Assembly (NCBI RefSeq): GCF_000158915.1
Contig: NZ_GG657754.1
Location: 7,549,000 to 7,606,661 of the forward strand
Length of the DNA stretch: 57,662 nucleotides
Origin: Streptomyces himastatinicus ATCC 53653
GTDB lineage: Bacteria > Actinomycetota > Actinomycetes > Streptomycetales > Streptomycetaceae
Reading direction: 5' to 3'
The notes beneath the pieces were generated by a model. That model made no database searches. It saw only the letters and a program-made list of their open reading frames with translations, and was not told the origin of the DNA. Below are positions 8,795 to 17,157 of the stretch, piece after piece (position 1 is the stretch's first letter; each line of letters starts with the position of its first letter). The position numbers were made by a program, and so were the translations under genes.

Positions 8795-8823
8795 TTGACC
8801 GGTGCCAGACCGCCCCTTACTGT
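8795..8823 (+). promoter_or_regulatory. Housekeeping-type promoter of the sugar operon
   Basis: TTGACC (8795-8800), a 17-base spacer, then TACTGT (8818-8823). This closely fits the HrdB-type -35/-10 pattern. Transcription would start near 8830, just ahead of the palindrome at 8839, the usual arrangement for LacI-type repression. Confidence 0.65.
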
Positions 8824-8838
8824 CCTCCCACCCTCCTC

Positions 8839-8866
8839 GGTATATCGATTAACCAATCCGTTAACC
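8839..8866. promoter_or_regulatory. LacI-family operator candidate
   Basis: GGTATATCGATTAACC (8839-8854) is symmetric at six of eight pairs around a central CG, the typical LacI-family layout. A second half-match, CCGTTAACC (8858-8866), follows at once, so two overlapping sites may exist. It lies just downstream of the predicted transcription start, and a LacI gene (11999) sits in the same operon. No other operator-like palindrome was seen inside the operon. Confidence 0.6.
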
Positions 8867-8888
8867 GTCCTGGTTGGAGACATCCGTT

Positions 8889-10181
8889 GTGCGCCCACCC
8901 TTGAGTCGGCGCGGCCTTCTCGCCGCCGGGTCCGGACTTGCCGCCGCGACCGCCCTGCCCGCCCTGTCCGGCTGCTCCGCGCTGGCCGCCGAGGATTCCG
9001 ATCCCCATACGCTCGTGATCCACAGCCAGCTGGGCACCACCGCGCCCGGCTCCCCGACCTATCTCGCCGCCCTGCGGCGCTTCCGGGCGGAGAACCCCGG
9101 CCTGAAGGTCAAGAACCTCATCAACGGCGACGATCTCGCCCAGGTCTACGAGACCTCCCGGCTGGCCCGTAAAGAGCCGGACGTCGTCATGGTCAACCTG
9201 TACGACAAGACCCTGGCCTGGACGGATGTGGGTGCCACGGTCGACGTCAAGGGCTATCTGGACGACTGGGGGCTGCGGGAGCGCGTCCTGCCGGTGGCGC
9301 TGAAGTCCTGGACCGATGGGAAGGGGCGGCTGCGGGCCTTCCCGTACTTCGCCACCAACTGGCCGATCGCCTACAACACGGCGCTCCTGGAGCGGGCCGG
9401 TGTCGACGGGATACCCCGCACCGGCGACGCGCTCATCGGCGCCGCGCGGAAGCTGCGCGCCAAGGGCATCGGCCCGGTGACCACGGGCGGCAACGACTGG
9501 ACCGGGCAGAAGCTGCTGGCGCAGATCATCCAGACCTTCCTCACCGAGGACGAGGCCGAGCACGTCTTCGCCACCGGGGACTTCAGCGGGAGCCGTGGCG
9601 CGCGGCAGGGGATCGACTACTTCGTGGAGCTGCGGGACGCCGGTGTCTTCGTCGACAAGGCACAGGGCCTCACCTCGGACTCCATGACCACCCAGTTCAA
9701 CACCGGGTCCGCGGCCATCGAGTCCGCGATGTCCTCGGCGCTGGCCGAGGTGCCGGAGAAGGTGGCGCGCCGCACCGAGGTGGGCGGCTGGCCGCTCGCG
9801 CCCGGAGCGGTCCACGACAAGCCCACGATCCTGCGCACGTACACCCTGATCGGCCTCTGGATCAGCCCGAACGGCGCCAAGAAGATCGAGGCCGTCGAGA
9901 AGTTCGTGCGCTTCATGTACCGGCCCGACACCGTGTCGCGGTTCATCAAGGAGAGCGGCCGGGACATGGCCCTGCGGACCGACACCGTCAGCACCGGCTT
10001 CCCGCTGGTGGCCGCGGCGCAGCGGCTCGGCGGCCGGGTGAGCCAGGCGCTGCTGCCGGACGTGTACGTCCCGCCCGCCGCGACCCAGCCGCTCATCACC
10101 GCGACGAGCACGTCCTTCACCCGCGGGACCGGTGCAGCGAAGGTGCGCGCAGCCCTCGAAGCCGCGTACCGCGGTGCGTGA
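8889..10181 (+). CDS. Sugar ABC transporter substrate-binding lipoprotein
   Basis: 430 residues from a GTG with TTGGAGA upstream. The N-terminus has a twin-arginine motif (SRRGLLAAGSGLAAATALPA) and lipobox LSGC, so it should be exported, probably via Tat, and lipid-anchored outside the membrane. The rest is a family-1 extracellular solute-binding protein (VIHSQLGTTAPGSPTYLAAL near the start, PYFATNWPIAYNTALLERAG in the middle). It is the first gene of the operon with two permeases, LacI and a GH5-type hydrolase. From that context the ligand is probably a mannose-containing oligosaccharide. Confidence 0.87.
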   Translation: MRPPLSRRGLLAAGSGLAAATALPALSGCSALAAEDSDPHTLVIHSQLGTTAPGSPTYLAALRRFRAENPGLKVKNLINGDDLAQVYETSRLARKEPDVVMVNLYDKTLAWTDVGATVDVKGYLDDWGLRERVLPVALKSWTDGKGRLRAFPYFATNWPIAYNTALLERAGVDGIPRTGDALIGAARKLRAKGIGPVTTGGNDWTGQKLLAQIIQTFLTEDEAEHVFATGDFSGSRGARQGIDYFVELRDAGVFVDKAQGLTSDSMTTQFNTGSAAIESAMSSALAEVPEKVARRTEVGGWPLAPGAVHDKPTILRTYTLIGLWISPNGAKKIEAVEKFVRFMYRPDTVSRFIKESGRDMALRTDTVSTGFPLVAAAQRLGGRVSQALLPDVYVPPAATQPLITATSTSFTRGTGAAKVRAALEAAYRGA

Positions 10182-10226
10182 GGTGCCCCGTATGAGAACT
10201 TCATCCGAACCCCCGGGAGTCACCCC

Positions 10227-11159
10227 ATGACGACGCTGACGCCCACCCGGGGCGGGACCGCCCTCCCGCCCCCGGTCCCGTCCCCGTCCGCGGCGCGCCG
10301 CAGGCGCGAAGGCGGCACGATCCTCGCCGTACCGGCCCTGGTCTGGTACCTGGTCTTCATGGTCGGCCCGATGGCCGCCATCTTCGTCGTGGCCGCCCTG
10401 CACTGGCCGGGGATGCTCCAGCCGGTCACGTTCGCCGGGCTCGGCAACGTCCGTACCGTCCTGGACGATCCGGTGTTCTGGGAGGCGGTGCGCAACACCG
10501 CCGTGCAGCTGGCCGTGGCGCTGCCGGTGATGATCACCTGCGCGTACATGCTGGGCTACTACGTGGCGCAGCGGCCACCGGGGCACCGGGTCGTGCGGTA
10601 TCTGCTGTTCGTTCCGGGGCTGATCTCCACCCCCGCCAAGGCGATGGTGTTCTACGCCGCCCTCTCCCCGGACGGCCTGGCCAACGGGGCGCTCAAGGCG
10701 GTGGGCCTGGGGTCGCTGACCGATGCGTGGCTGGCCTCGCCGTCGACGGCGCTGGGCTGTCTGATCGCCCTCGACCTGTGGAGCGGCATCGGGTTCACCG
10801 CCGTCCTGTTCGCCGCCCGGCTCTCCAGTGTGCCGGACGAGGTCGGCGAGGCCGCGCAGCTGGACGGTGCCGGGCACTGGCGGACCATGTGGCGCATCCA
10901 CTTCCCGGTGATCCGCGACTACGTGGGCGTGGTGACCATGCTCCAGTTCCTGTGGACCCTCTTCGGCTCCGCCCAGCACGTCCTGCTGCTCACCCAGGGC
11001 GGGCCCGGCGCCTCGTCCACGACGCTCTCCTTCCTCGTCTACCAGAAGGCGTTCATCGCGGCCGACCTCGGCTACAGCCAGACCGTGGGGGTGTTCCTCT
11101 TCCTGATCGGGCTCGTGGGGCTCCTGCTCATCCGCCGTTCGTTCCGCCAGACCCACTGA
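10227..11159 (+). CDS. Sugar ABC transporter permease (MalF type)
   Basis: 310 residues with about six membrane segments and the binding-protein-dependent permease EAA loop (EAAQLDGAGHWRTMWRIHFP). Pairs with the permease at 11175, which starts 15 bases after this stop. No ATPase gene is in the operon; Streptomyces sugar importers of this class usually share the ATPase MsiK encoded elsewhere. Confidence 0.88.
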   Translation: MTTLTPTRGGTALPPPVPSPSAARRRREGGTILAVPALVWYLVFMVGPMAAIFVVAALHWPGMLQPVTFAGLGNVRTVLDDPVFWEAVRNTAVQLAVALPVMITCAYMLGYYVAQRPPGHRVVRYLLFVPGLISTPAKAMVFYAALSPDGLANGALKAVGLGSLTDAWLASPSTALGCLIALDLWSGIGFTAVLFAARLSSVPDEVGEAAQLDGAGHWRTMWRIHFPVIRDYVGVVTMLQFLWTLFGSAQHVLLLTQGGPGASSTTLSFLVYQKAFIAADLGYSQTVGVFLFLIGLVGLLLIRRSFRQTH

Positions 11160-11174
11160 TCGGAGCCGCTCACC

Positions 11175-12002
11175 ATGAAGCTCGGCAAGTCCTGGCTGCC
11201 CGCTCATGTCCTGGTGTGGACCTATGTCGTGCTGCTGGTCGTCCCGCTGTACTACTTCCTCGCCTCCGCCTTCAAGACCAACGAAGAGATCTTCGGCAGC
11301 CCCTTCGCGCCGCCGTCGTCCCTGGACCCGGGCAACTTCTCCACCGCGTTCCAGCGCGCCGACCTGGGGCTCGCGGTCGTCAACTCGGGCCTGGTGACGG
11401 CGTGTTCGCTGATCCTCACCCTCGCGCTGGCCATCCCCGCGGCGTTCGCGCTGGCCCGGTCCACCGGGCGGGCGGCCGCGGCGCTGGAGAAGGTGTTCTC
11501 GCTCGGTTTCCTCATCCCCACCTTCGCCGCGCTCTTCCCGACCTTCCTGCTGGCCGCGGCGACCGGCCTGTTCCACACGCGCACCTTCATGGTGCTGTTC
11601 CTCCCGGCCACCGCGATGCCCCTGTCGGTGGTGATCCTGGTGCAGTTCATGCGGACCGTGCCCGCCGAGATGGAGGAGGCCGCCCGCATCGACGGCGCCT
11701 CCACCTTCGCCGTGCTGCGCCACATCTACACGCCGATGTGCCTGCCGGGGATCGCGACCGTACTGCTGCTGAACTTCCTGACCTTCTGGAACGAGTACCT
11801 GTACTCGCTCGTCATCATCGGCCCGGACCCCGCACAGCGCACGGTCCAGGTGGCGCTGCCCACCCTCAAGGCGATCACGGGAACCGATTACGGTGTGCTG
11901 ACCGCGGGGACGATCCTCACCCTCGTACCGGTGTGGATCGTCTACACGGTGCTTCAGAAGCGCATGCAACGGGCGCTCATCAGCGGGGCGGTGAAGATGT
12001 GA
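11175..12002 (+). CDS. Sugar ABC transporter permease (MalG type)
   Basis: 275 residues, about six membrane segments, EAA loop EEAARIDGASTFAVLRHIYTP. The C-terminus overlaps the LacI GTG by four bases, so translation is probably coupled. Forms the inner-membrane channel with the upstream permease and feeds on the lipoprotein at 8889. Confidence 0.9.
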   Translation: MKLGKSWLPAHVLVWTYVVLLVVPLYYFLASAFKTNEEIFGSPFAPPSSLDPGNFSTAFQRADLGLAVVNSGLVTACSLILTLALAIPAAFALARSTGRAAAALEKVFSLGFLIPTFAALFPTFLLAAATGLFHTRTFMVLFLPATAMPLSVVILVQFMRTVPAEMEEAARIDGASTFAVLRHIYTPMCLPGIATVLLLNFLTFWNEYLYSLVIIGPDPAQRTVQVALPTLKAITGTDYGVLTAGTILTLVPVWIVYTVLQKRMQRALISGAVKM

Positions 12003-13054
12003 GCACGGTGCCGACGCAACCCATGGAGAGCGGGCGTGCCCGGCCGACGATCAAGGCCGTCGCCGCCGTCGCGGGCGTGTCGACGGCCGCGGTGTCCCAG
12101 GCGTTCAACAACAAGGGGCGGCTCTCCGAAGCCACCCGGCGCCGCATCCTCGACGCCGCCATGGACCTCGGCTGGTCGCCGAGCGCCCCGGCCGCCGCGC
12201 TGCGCAGCGCCCGCACCCGTACGCTCGCCCTCGTCGTACGCCGCCCCACCGACGTCCTGGGCGCCGACCCGCACTTCAGCGAGCTGATCACCGGCATCGA
12301 GGGCGAGCTGGCGCCGCGCGGATACGGGCTGCTCCTCCACCTCGTCACCGATGTCGACGAGGAGAGCACGCTGTACGAACGCCTCGCCGCGGAGGGCCGC
12401 GTCGACGGCGCCGTCCTCACCGACGCGCGCACCGACGACCCCCGCCCCGCGCTGCTGACCCGGCTCGGCCTGCCCGCCGTCATGCTCGGCGCGCCCGACC
12501 CCGACGCGGCCGTGCCGGGCGTCGGCCTGGGACACCAGGGCGCGGGCGTGGGGGAGGTGGTCGACCATCTGCTGGGTCTCGGCCACCGGCGCATCGCCTA
12601 TGTGGCGGGCCCGGCCGAACTCCAGCACACCCGGCTGCGCCGCCGCCGCTTCGAGGACGGCCTGCGCGCCGCGGGCCACCGGCCCTTCGCCGTGCTGCAC
12701 ACGGACTTCTCCGAAGGGGCGGCCATCGCCGCCACCGAGGCCCTGCTGGCCGCCGCGGACCCGCCCACGGCCATCGTGTACGCCAACGACTCCATGGCGG
12801 TGTGCGGCATCGGCACCGCCCAGCGCTCCGGGCTGCGGGTCCCGGCCGACGTGTCCGTCGTCGGCTACGACAACCTGCCGATCGGCCGCTGGCTGCATCC
12901 GCGCCTGACCACCGTCGACCAGCAGGTGCAGCAGGTCGGCGCGGCCGCCGCGCGGCTGCTCCTGGCCCGCTGCGGCGAGGACGCGGGGGACGCCCGGCTC
13001 GACGGGCGGCCCCGTCTCGTAGCCCGCGACTCCACGGGCCCCGCACCCCACTGA
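11999..13054 (+). CDS. LacI-family transcriptional repressor
   Basis: 351 residues from the GTG that overlaps the permease stop (GTGA). The HTH is IKAVAAVAGVSTAAVSQAFN with hinge helix around PAAALRSA. The periplasmic-binding-protein-like effector domain begins TRTLALVVRRPTDVLG. Being inside the operon it probably represses it by binding 8839-8854 and is released by the imported oligosaccharide or a hydrolysis product. Starts further in at 12008 (GTG) or 12024 (ATG) would also keep the HTH. Confidence 0.88.
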   Translation: MSTVPTQPMESGRARPTIKAVAAVAGVSTAAVSQAFNNKGRLSEATRRRILDAAMDLGWSPSAPAAALRSARTRTLALVVRRPTDVLGADPHFSELITGIEGELAPRGYGLLLHLVTDVDEESTLYERLAAEGRVDGAVLTDARTDDPRPALLTRLGLPAVMLGAPDPDAAVPGVGLGHQGAGVGEVVDHLLGLGHRRIAYVAGPAELQHTRLRRRRFEDGLRAAGHRPFAVLHTDFSEGAAIAATEALLAAADPPTAIVYANDSMAVCGIGTAQRSGLRVPADVSVVGYDNLPIGRWLHPRLTTVDQQVQQVGAAAARLLLARCGEDAGDARLDGRPRLVARDSTGPAPH

Positions 13055-13125
13055 TCCGCCATGTCCACGCGCGCACTTGCGCCCGTACTCGCGCCCGTAC
13101 AGCCACACGCGACAGAAGAGAGCCC

Positions 13126-15084
13126 ATGCGACGCCACAGCGCCCAGCTCACCCACCACCCCGCCGTCCTGCCCTGGCTCGGCGCCAACTTCTGGTCCCGC
13201 ACCGGCGGGCCCCTGATGTGGCGGGACTACGACCCCAAGACGGTCCGCGAGGAACTGGGGGTCCTGCGCGAGCACGGTCTGACCATGACCCGCTCCTTCT
13301 TCTACTGGCCCGACTTCCACCCCGCACCCCACCGGGTCGACGAGGAGCTGTGCGTGCGCTTCCGCGACTTCCTGGACGCGCACACCGAGGCGGGGATGGG
13401 GACCATCCCGACCTTCATCGTGGGCCATATGTCCGGTGAGAACTGGGATCCGGCCTGGCGCGGCGGCCGCGATCTGTACGAGGACGTGTGGCTGGTCGGC
13501 CGCCAGGCGTGGTTCGTGTCGCAGATGACCCGCCGCTTCAAGGACCACCCGGCGGTCACGGGCTGGCTGATCACCAACGAGATGCCCGGCTACGGCCGTG
13601 TCTACCAGGTGGACCCGCCCTCCAGCGATGTCGTGACCGCCTGGGCCCAGGCCATGTGCAACGCGGTGCGGGCGGCCGGCGGCACCCAGCCGGTCTCGCT
13701 CGGGGACGGCGCGTGGGGCATCGAGGTGACCGGCCGGGACAACGGCTTCTCGCTGCGCGAGACCGCCGAGTACGTCGACTTCGTCGGCCCCCACATCTAT
13801 CGCTCCGACACCGACCGGGTGCGGCAGCACCACCGCGCCGCCTTCGAATGCGAGCTGGCGGCGGTGACCGGCGCGCCCGTCGTGCTGGAGGAGTTCGGGG
13901 TGTCGACCGACACGGTCTCCGCCGAGAACGCCGCCGTGTACTACCGCCAGACGCTGCACAACTCCCTCCTCGGCGGCGCCACCGGCTGGATCGCCTGGAA
14001 CAACACCGACTACGACGACCTGTGGGACCAGTCCCCGTACGATCACCACCCCTTCGAGATGCACTTCGGCATCACCGACTCCACCGGCGCCCCCAAGACC
14101 CCGCTGCTCGAACTCGACTCCTTCGCCGATGTGCTGCGGCGGGTCGACTTCCCGCGGTGCCGCCGCGCGGACACCGGCGCGGCGCTGGTGGTGCCCGCGT
14201 TCCTTGAACGCGACTACCCCTACAGCCGCCCCGCCGACCGGCCGCTCATCTTCACCTCGCTCCACCAGGCGTACGCCGCCGCGCGCGCCGCCGACCTGCC
14301 GGTGGGCTTCCTCCGCGAGGCGGACGGCCTCGACGGTGACGTCTCGCTCTACCTGCTGCCCTCGACGCGCCAGCTGACCACCCGCACCCGGCGCGCCCTG
14401 GAGCGGCGGGCCCGCGACGGCGCCACCGTGTACCTCTCCTTCTGCTCCGGGGAGCACCCGGGCACCCGCGGCCCGTGGTTCGACGGGCTGGACGCGCTGT
14501 TCGGGGTGGAACTCCAGCTCTCGTACGGGGTGGCGGAGCCCATTGAGGACGACACCCTGGTCATGACCTTCACCGAGGACATCGGCCCGCTGACCGCCGG
14601 GGACACGCTGCGGTTCCCCGTCGCGGGCAACGAGGACTCCCGCGCCTACCTCCCCGTCGTCCCCCGGGGGGCCAGGGTGGTCGCCACCGACGCCCACGGC
14701 CGTCCCGCGCTCCTGGTCCACGAGACCGGCCGCGGCCGCACCGTGCTGGCCACGTACCCGCTGGAGCACATGGCGGCGCGCACCGCCCGCGTCAACCCTG
14801 AGCAGACCCACCGGCTGTACGCGGCGCTCGCCGAACTCGCCGGTGCGGACCGCGCGGTGACGGTCGACACCCCGTACGTCGGCGCCGATGTGCTGGTGCA
14901 CGAGGACGGGCGGCGGTTCGTGTGGCTGATCAGCCAGTCGGCGGAGCCGCTGACGGTGCGCCCGGCGGCGGACGGGGAGCTGCGCGACCTCATGACGGGC
15001 GAACCGGTCACGGACGTCGGACTGGACGCGTACGGCGTACGGATCCTGGAGCTCGGGGAGGCGGAAGCCGGGGACCGCAACTGA
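13126..15084 (+). CDS. Glycoside hydrolase, GH5 (GH5_18-like), probable exo-beta-mannosidase
   Basis: 652 residues; ATG 13126 has AGAAGAGAG upstream. Residues 1-340 are a GH5-type TIM barrel with acid/base glutamate in WLITNEMPGYG and nucleophile glutamate in VVLEEFGVS. Residues about 350-560 resemble the flavodoxin-like trimerisation domain of GH42 enzymes (VSLYLLPSTRQLTTRTRRAL). A C-terminal beta domain ends DAYGVRILELG. There is no signal peptide, so it acts on imported oligosaccharide. This domain plan and the ABC/LacI context match the GH5_18 enzymes of bifidobacteria and soil actinobacteria that cleave Man-beta-1,4-GlcNAc, the N-glycan core disaccharide. The subfamily assignment is from memory of motifs and context, not from a search. 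Confidence 0.7.
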   Translation: MRRHSAQLTHHPAVLPWLGANFWSRTGGPLMWRDYDPKTVREELGVLREHGLTMTRSFFYWPDFHPAPHRVDEELCVRFRDFLDAHTEAGMGTIPTFIVGHMSGENWDPAWRGGRDLYEDVWLVGRQAWFVSQMTRRFKDHPAVTGWLITNEMPGYGRVYQVDPPSSDVVTAWAQAMCNAVRAAGGTQPVSLGDGAWGIEVTGRDNGFSLRETAEYVDFVGPHIYRSDTDRVRQHHRAAFECELAAVTGAPVVLEEFGVSTDTVSAENAAVYYRQTLHNSLLGGATGWIAWNNTDYDDLWDQSPYDHHPFEMHFGITDSTGAPKTPLLELDSFADVLRRVDFPRCRRADTGAALVVPAFLERDYPYSRPADRPLIFTSLHQAYAAARAADLPVGFLREADGLDGDVSLYLLPSTRQLTTRTRRALERRARDGATVYLSFCSGEHPGTRGPWFDGLDALFGVELQLSYGVAEPIEDDTLVMTFTEDIGPLTAGDTLRFPVAGNEDSRAYLPVVPRGARVVATDAHGRPALLVHETGRGRTVLATYPLEHMAARTARVNPEQTHRLYAALAELAGADRAVTVDTPYVGADVLVHEDGRRFVWLISQSAEPLTVRPAADGELRDLMTGEPVTDVGLDAYGVRILELGEAEAGDRN

Positions 15085-15144
15085 CGGACACCCTCACGGC
15101 GTCTGTAGAGGACGAGGACCAGAGGCACCGAAGGAGCACACCCC

Positions 15145-16017
15145 ATGGCAACACCCCTGAGCGCCGACAGGCTTCTGAAGGCCCTCCGTGACGAGGGGCT
15201 GACCGTCCACGAAGTGCGCGACTGGCGCTCGCACAACCGCAACTCCCAGGGCCCGTGGGGCCCGGTGAACGGCGTCATGATCCACCACACCGCCAGCTCG
15301 GGCACCGACAGTTCCGTCGCGCTCTGCTACGACGGCCGCGCGGACCTCCCCGGGCCGCTGTGTCACGGCGTCATCGACAAGAAGGGCGAGATCCACCTCG
15401 TCGGCAACGGCCGCGCCAACCACGCGGGGATGGGCGACAACGACGTCCTGAACGCGGTGATCAACGAGACCGAGCTGCCGTCCGACAACGAGGCCGACAC
15501 GGACGGCAACGCCCGCTTCTACGGCTTCGAATGCGTCAACCTCGGCGACGGCGACGACCCGTGGCCGGAGGAGCAGAAGCTCGCCATCGAGAAGGTGTCC
15601 GCCGCCCTCTGCCGCGCCCACGACTGGAGCGAGAAGTCCGTGATCGGCCACCTGGAGTGGCAGCCGGGGAAGAGCGATCCCCGCGGCTTCACGATGGACG
15701 GCATGCGCACGCGCATCGGCGAGCGGCTCGGCGCCAAGCCGGAGGGCACCGACGAGACGAAATTGGCGGAGTACGTGCCCTTCCCGGGCGCCGACTTCTT
15801 CCGCGACGGCCGGGACAGCGAGATCGTCACGGCCATGGGGAAGCGTCTCGTCGCCGAGGACTGCGACCACTATCAGGAGGGTCCGGGCCCGGAGTGGACG
15901 GACGCCGACCAGGAGTCGTACGCGGCGTGGCAGCGGAAGCTGGGCTTCTCCGGTGATGACGCCGACGGCATCCCGGGCGAGGTGAGCTGGGACAAGCTGC
16001 GCGTACCGCAGGACTAG
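15145..16017 (+). CDS. N-acetylmuramoyl-L-alanine amidase (amidase_2/PGRP fold) with C-terminal peptidoglycan-binding domain
   Basis: 290 residues. The zinc-amidase core runs from about residue 20 to 185: GVMIHHTASSG supplies the first His, and GHLEWQPGKSDPRGF the distal His and Asp. The C-terminal 90 residues (FPGADFFRDGRDSEIVTAMGKRL... PEWTDADQESYAAWQRKLGF) match the peptidoglycan-binding domain seen in actinophage and Streptomyces endolysin-like amidases. There is no signal peptide. It may be a phage-derived endolysin-like gene domesticated on the chromosome, but no other phage gene is nearby. A strong hairpin at 16038 ends transcription. Confidence 0.82.
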   Translation: MATPLSADRLLKALRDEGLTVHEVRDWRSHNRNSQGPWGPVNGVMIHHTASSGTDSSVALCYDGRADLPGPLCHGVIDKKGEIHLVGNGRANHAGMGDNDVLNAVINETELPSDNEADTDGNARFYGFECVNLGDGDDPWPEEQKLAIEKVSAALCRAHDWSEKSVIGHLEWQPGKSDPRGFTMDGMRTRIGERLGAKPEGTDETKLAEYVPFPGADFFRDGRDSEIVTAMGKRLVAEDCDHYQEGPGPEWTDADQESYAAWQRKLGFSGDDADGIPGEVSWDKLRVPQD

Positions 16018-16037
16018 CCATCCGGTGATCCGGACCC

Positions 16038-16068
16038 AAGGGCCTCGCGTTCACGGCGCGAGGCCCTT
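16038..16068. terminator. Bidirectional terminator between amidase and VOC gene
   Basis: Twelve-base perfect stem AAGGGCCTCGCG / CGCGAGGCCCTT with a seven-base loop, followed by T. Lies between convergent genes and can serve both strands. Confidence 0.8.
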
Positions 16069-16074
16069 TCCGGG

Positions 16075-16512
16075 CTAGTCGAGGCAGAACTCGTTGCCCT
16101 CGGGGTCGGCCATCACCAGATGCCCGGTGCCGAGCGGGGGAGCGGGCTCATGGCGCTCCAGCCGGGTGGCGCCGAGGGAGACCAGCCGTTCGGCCTCCGC
16201 CTCCAGGGCCGCCATCCGCGCGTCCCCTTCGAGGCCGGGGGCGGCCCGTACGTCGAGGTGCACGCGGTTCTTGGCCCGCTTGCCCTCCGGTACCCGCTGG
16301 AAGAACAGCCGCGGCCCGGAACCGTTGGGGCCGAGCAGCGCCGAGGCGTCATTGCGTCTCTCGGGCGGCACGCCCATCGCCTCCAGGGCCTGGTCCCATG
16401 AGTCGAAGCCCGCGGGCGGATCCTGCAACCGGTAGCCCATGACCTCGGCCCAGAACGCGGACAGCGCGGCCGGGTCGGCACAGTCGAAGGTGATCTGAAC
16501 GTCGCGGGCCAT
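16075..16512 (-). CDS. VOC-family (glyoxalase/bleomycin-resistance fold) protein
   Basis: 145 residues from an ATG at 16510-16512 with AGGAGGCGAG upstream on the minus strand. One VOC repeat begins VQITFDCADPAALSAFWAEV, and the end is VMADPEGNEFCLD, the standard VOC C-terminus. Substrate unknown; annotations of this class range from isomerase to resistance protein. Starts two bases after the stop of the DinB gene, so the two form an operon. Confidence 0.88.
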   Translation of the reverse strand: MARDVQITFDCADPAALSAFWAEVMGYRLQDPPAGFDSWDQALEAMGVPPERRNDASALLGPNGSGPRLFFQRVPEGKRAKNRVHLDVRAAPGLEGDARMAALEAEAERLVSLGATRLERHEPAPPLGTGHLVMADPEGNEFCLD

Positions 16513-16514
16513 GG

Positions 16515-17096
16515 TCAGCTCGCCTCCTGTCGGGTCCGGTGGGTGTGCAGATACAGATCGCGCAGCAGACATACCTCGGACAGATGGTGGATCATCTCGC
16601 GGTTGATGTGCAGCACGAGCGCCGCCATCGGATGGTCGGCGTACGGCCCCTCCGCCGTCCCGCAGGGGCGGGCGAGGCCGGATTCGCCGAGCGACTCCAC
16701 CCCCTGCTGCCAGGTCGCGTACTCCGCGTCGAGCTGGGCCAGCGCCTCGGCCGCGGTCGCGGCGTACGGATACGACGCGTAGTCGGTGGGCGTACGGCCG
16801 AAGTGCGAGGCGTTACGCATCGCCAGCACGCCGACGATCACGTGCCCGAGCCGCCAGGCGATCGTCGGGAACGGCGGCGGGTCGGGCTCCGGCATCGCGA
16901 AGTCGATGGTCATCGCGCCGGACCCGGCCTGCACCGGGGCGCTGCCGGTGCCGCGCGGGCGCACGTTCCAGCAGCCGGGCACCGGCTCCCAGAAGTACTC
17001 GTCGTCGGTGAGTCCGTCGAGACGGTCGCGCAGCTGGTACGTCCAGTGCCAGCCGATCTGGTCGCGCAGCAGGGGGTTCCACGTCTGGTCGCTCAT
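16515..17096 (-). CDS. DinB-family protein
   Basis: 193 residues from the ATG at 17094-17096 (MSDQTWNPLLRDQIGWHW). The four-helix DinB/mycothiol-transferase fold is suggested by WRLGHVIVGVLAMRNASHFG and the C-terminal HINREMIHHLSEVCLLRDLY, which carries the likely metal histidines. Members often use mycothiol or bacillithiol in thiol transfer, but here the function is only a family guess. Operon with the VOC gene; divergent from the WYL regulator. Confidence 0.82.
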   Translation of the reverse strand: MSDQTWNPLLRDQIGWHWTYQLRDRLDGLTDDEYFWEPVPGCWNVRPRGTGSAPVQAGSGAMTIDFAMPEPDPPPFPTIAWRLGHVIVGVLAMRNASHFGRTPTDYASYPYAATAAEALAQLDAEYATWQQGVESLGESGLARPCGTAEGPYADHPMAALVLHINREMIHHLSEVCLLRDLYLHTHRTRQEAS

Positions 17097-17157
17097 GAGT
17101 GCAGCCTTGCGCAGATAGCGGACAGCTTCCTTCCGTGATTGCTGGAACGATGAGCAC

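Noticed and set aside
8817..11969. Minus-strand open frame of about 1050 codons opposite the sugar ABC genes
   Set aside because: Low-complexity H/R/G/E-rich translation with no motif, while the plus strand encodes clear transporter proteins.
16075..17096. VOC and DinB genes as a bleomycin or fosfomycin resistance cassette
   Set aside because: Both belong to very broad families; no residue pattern or neighbour supports a specific resistance.
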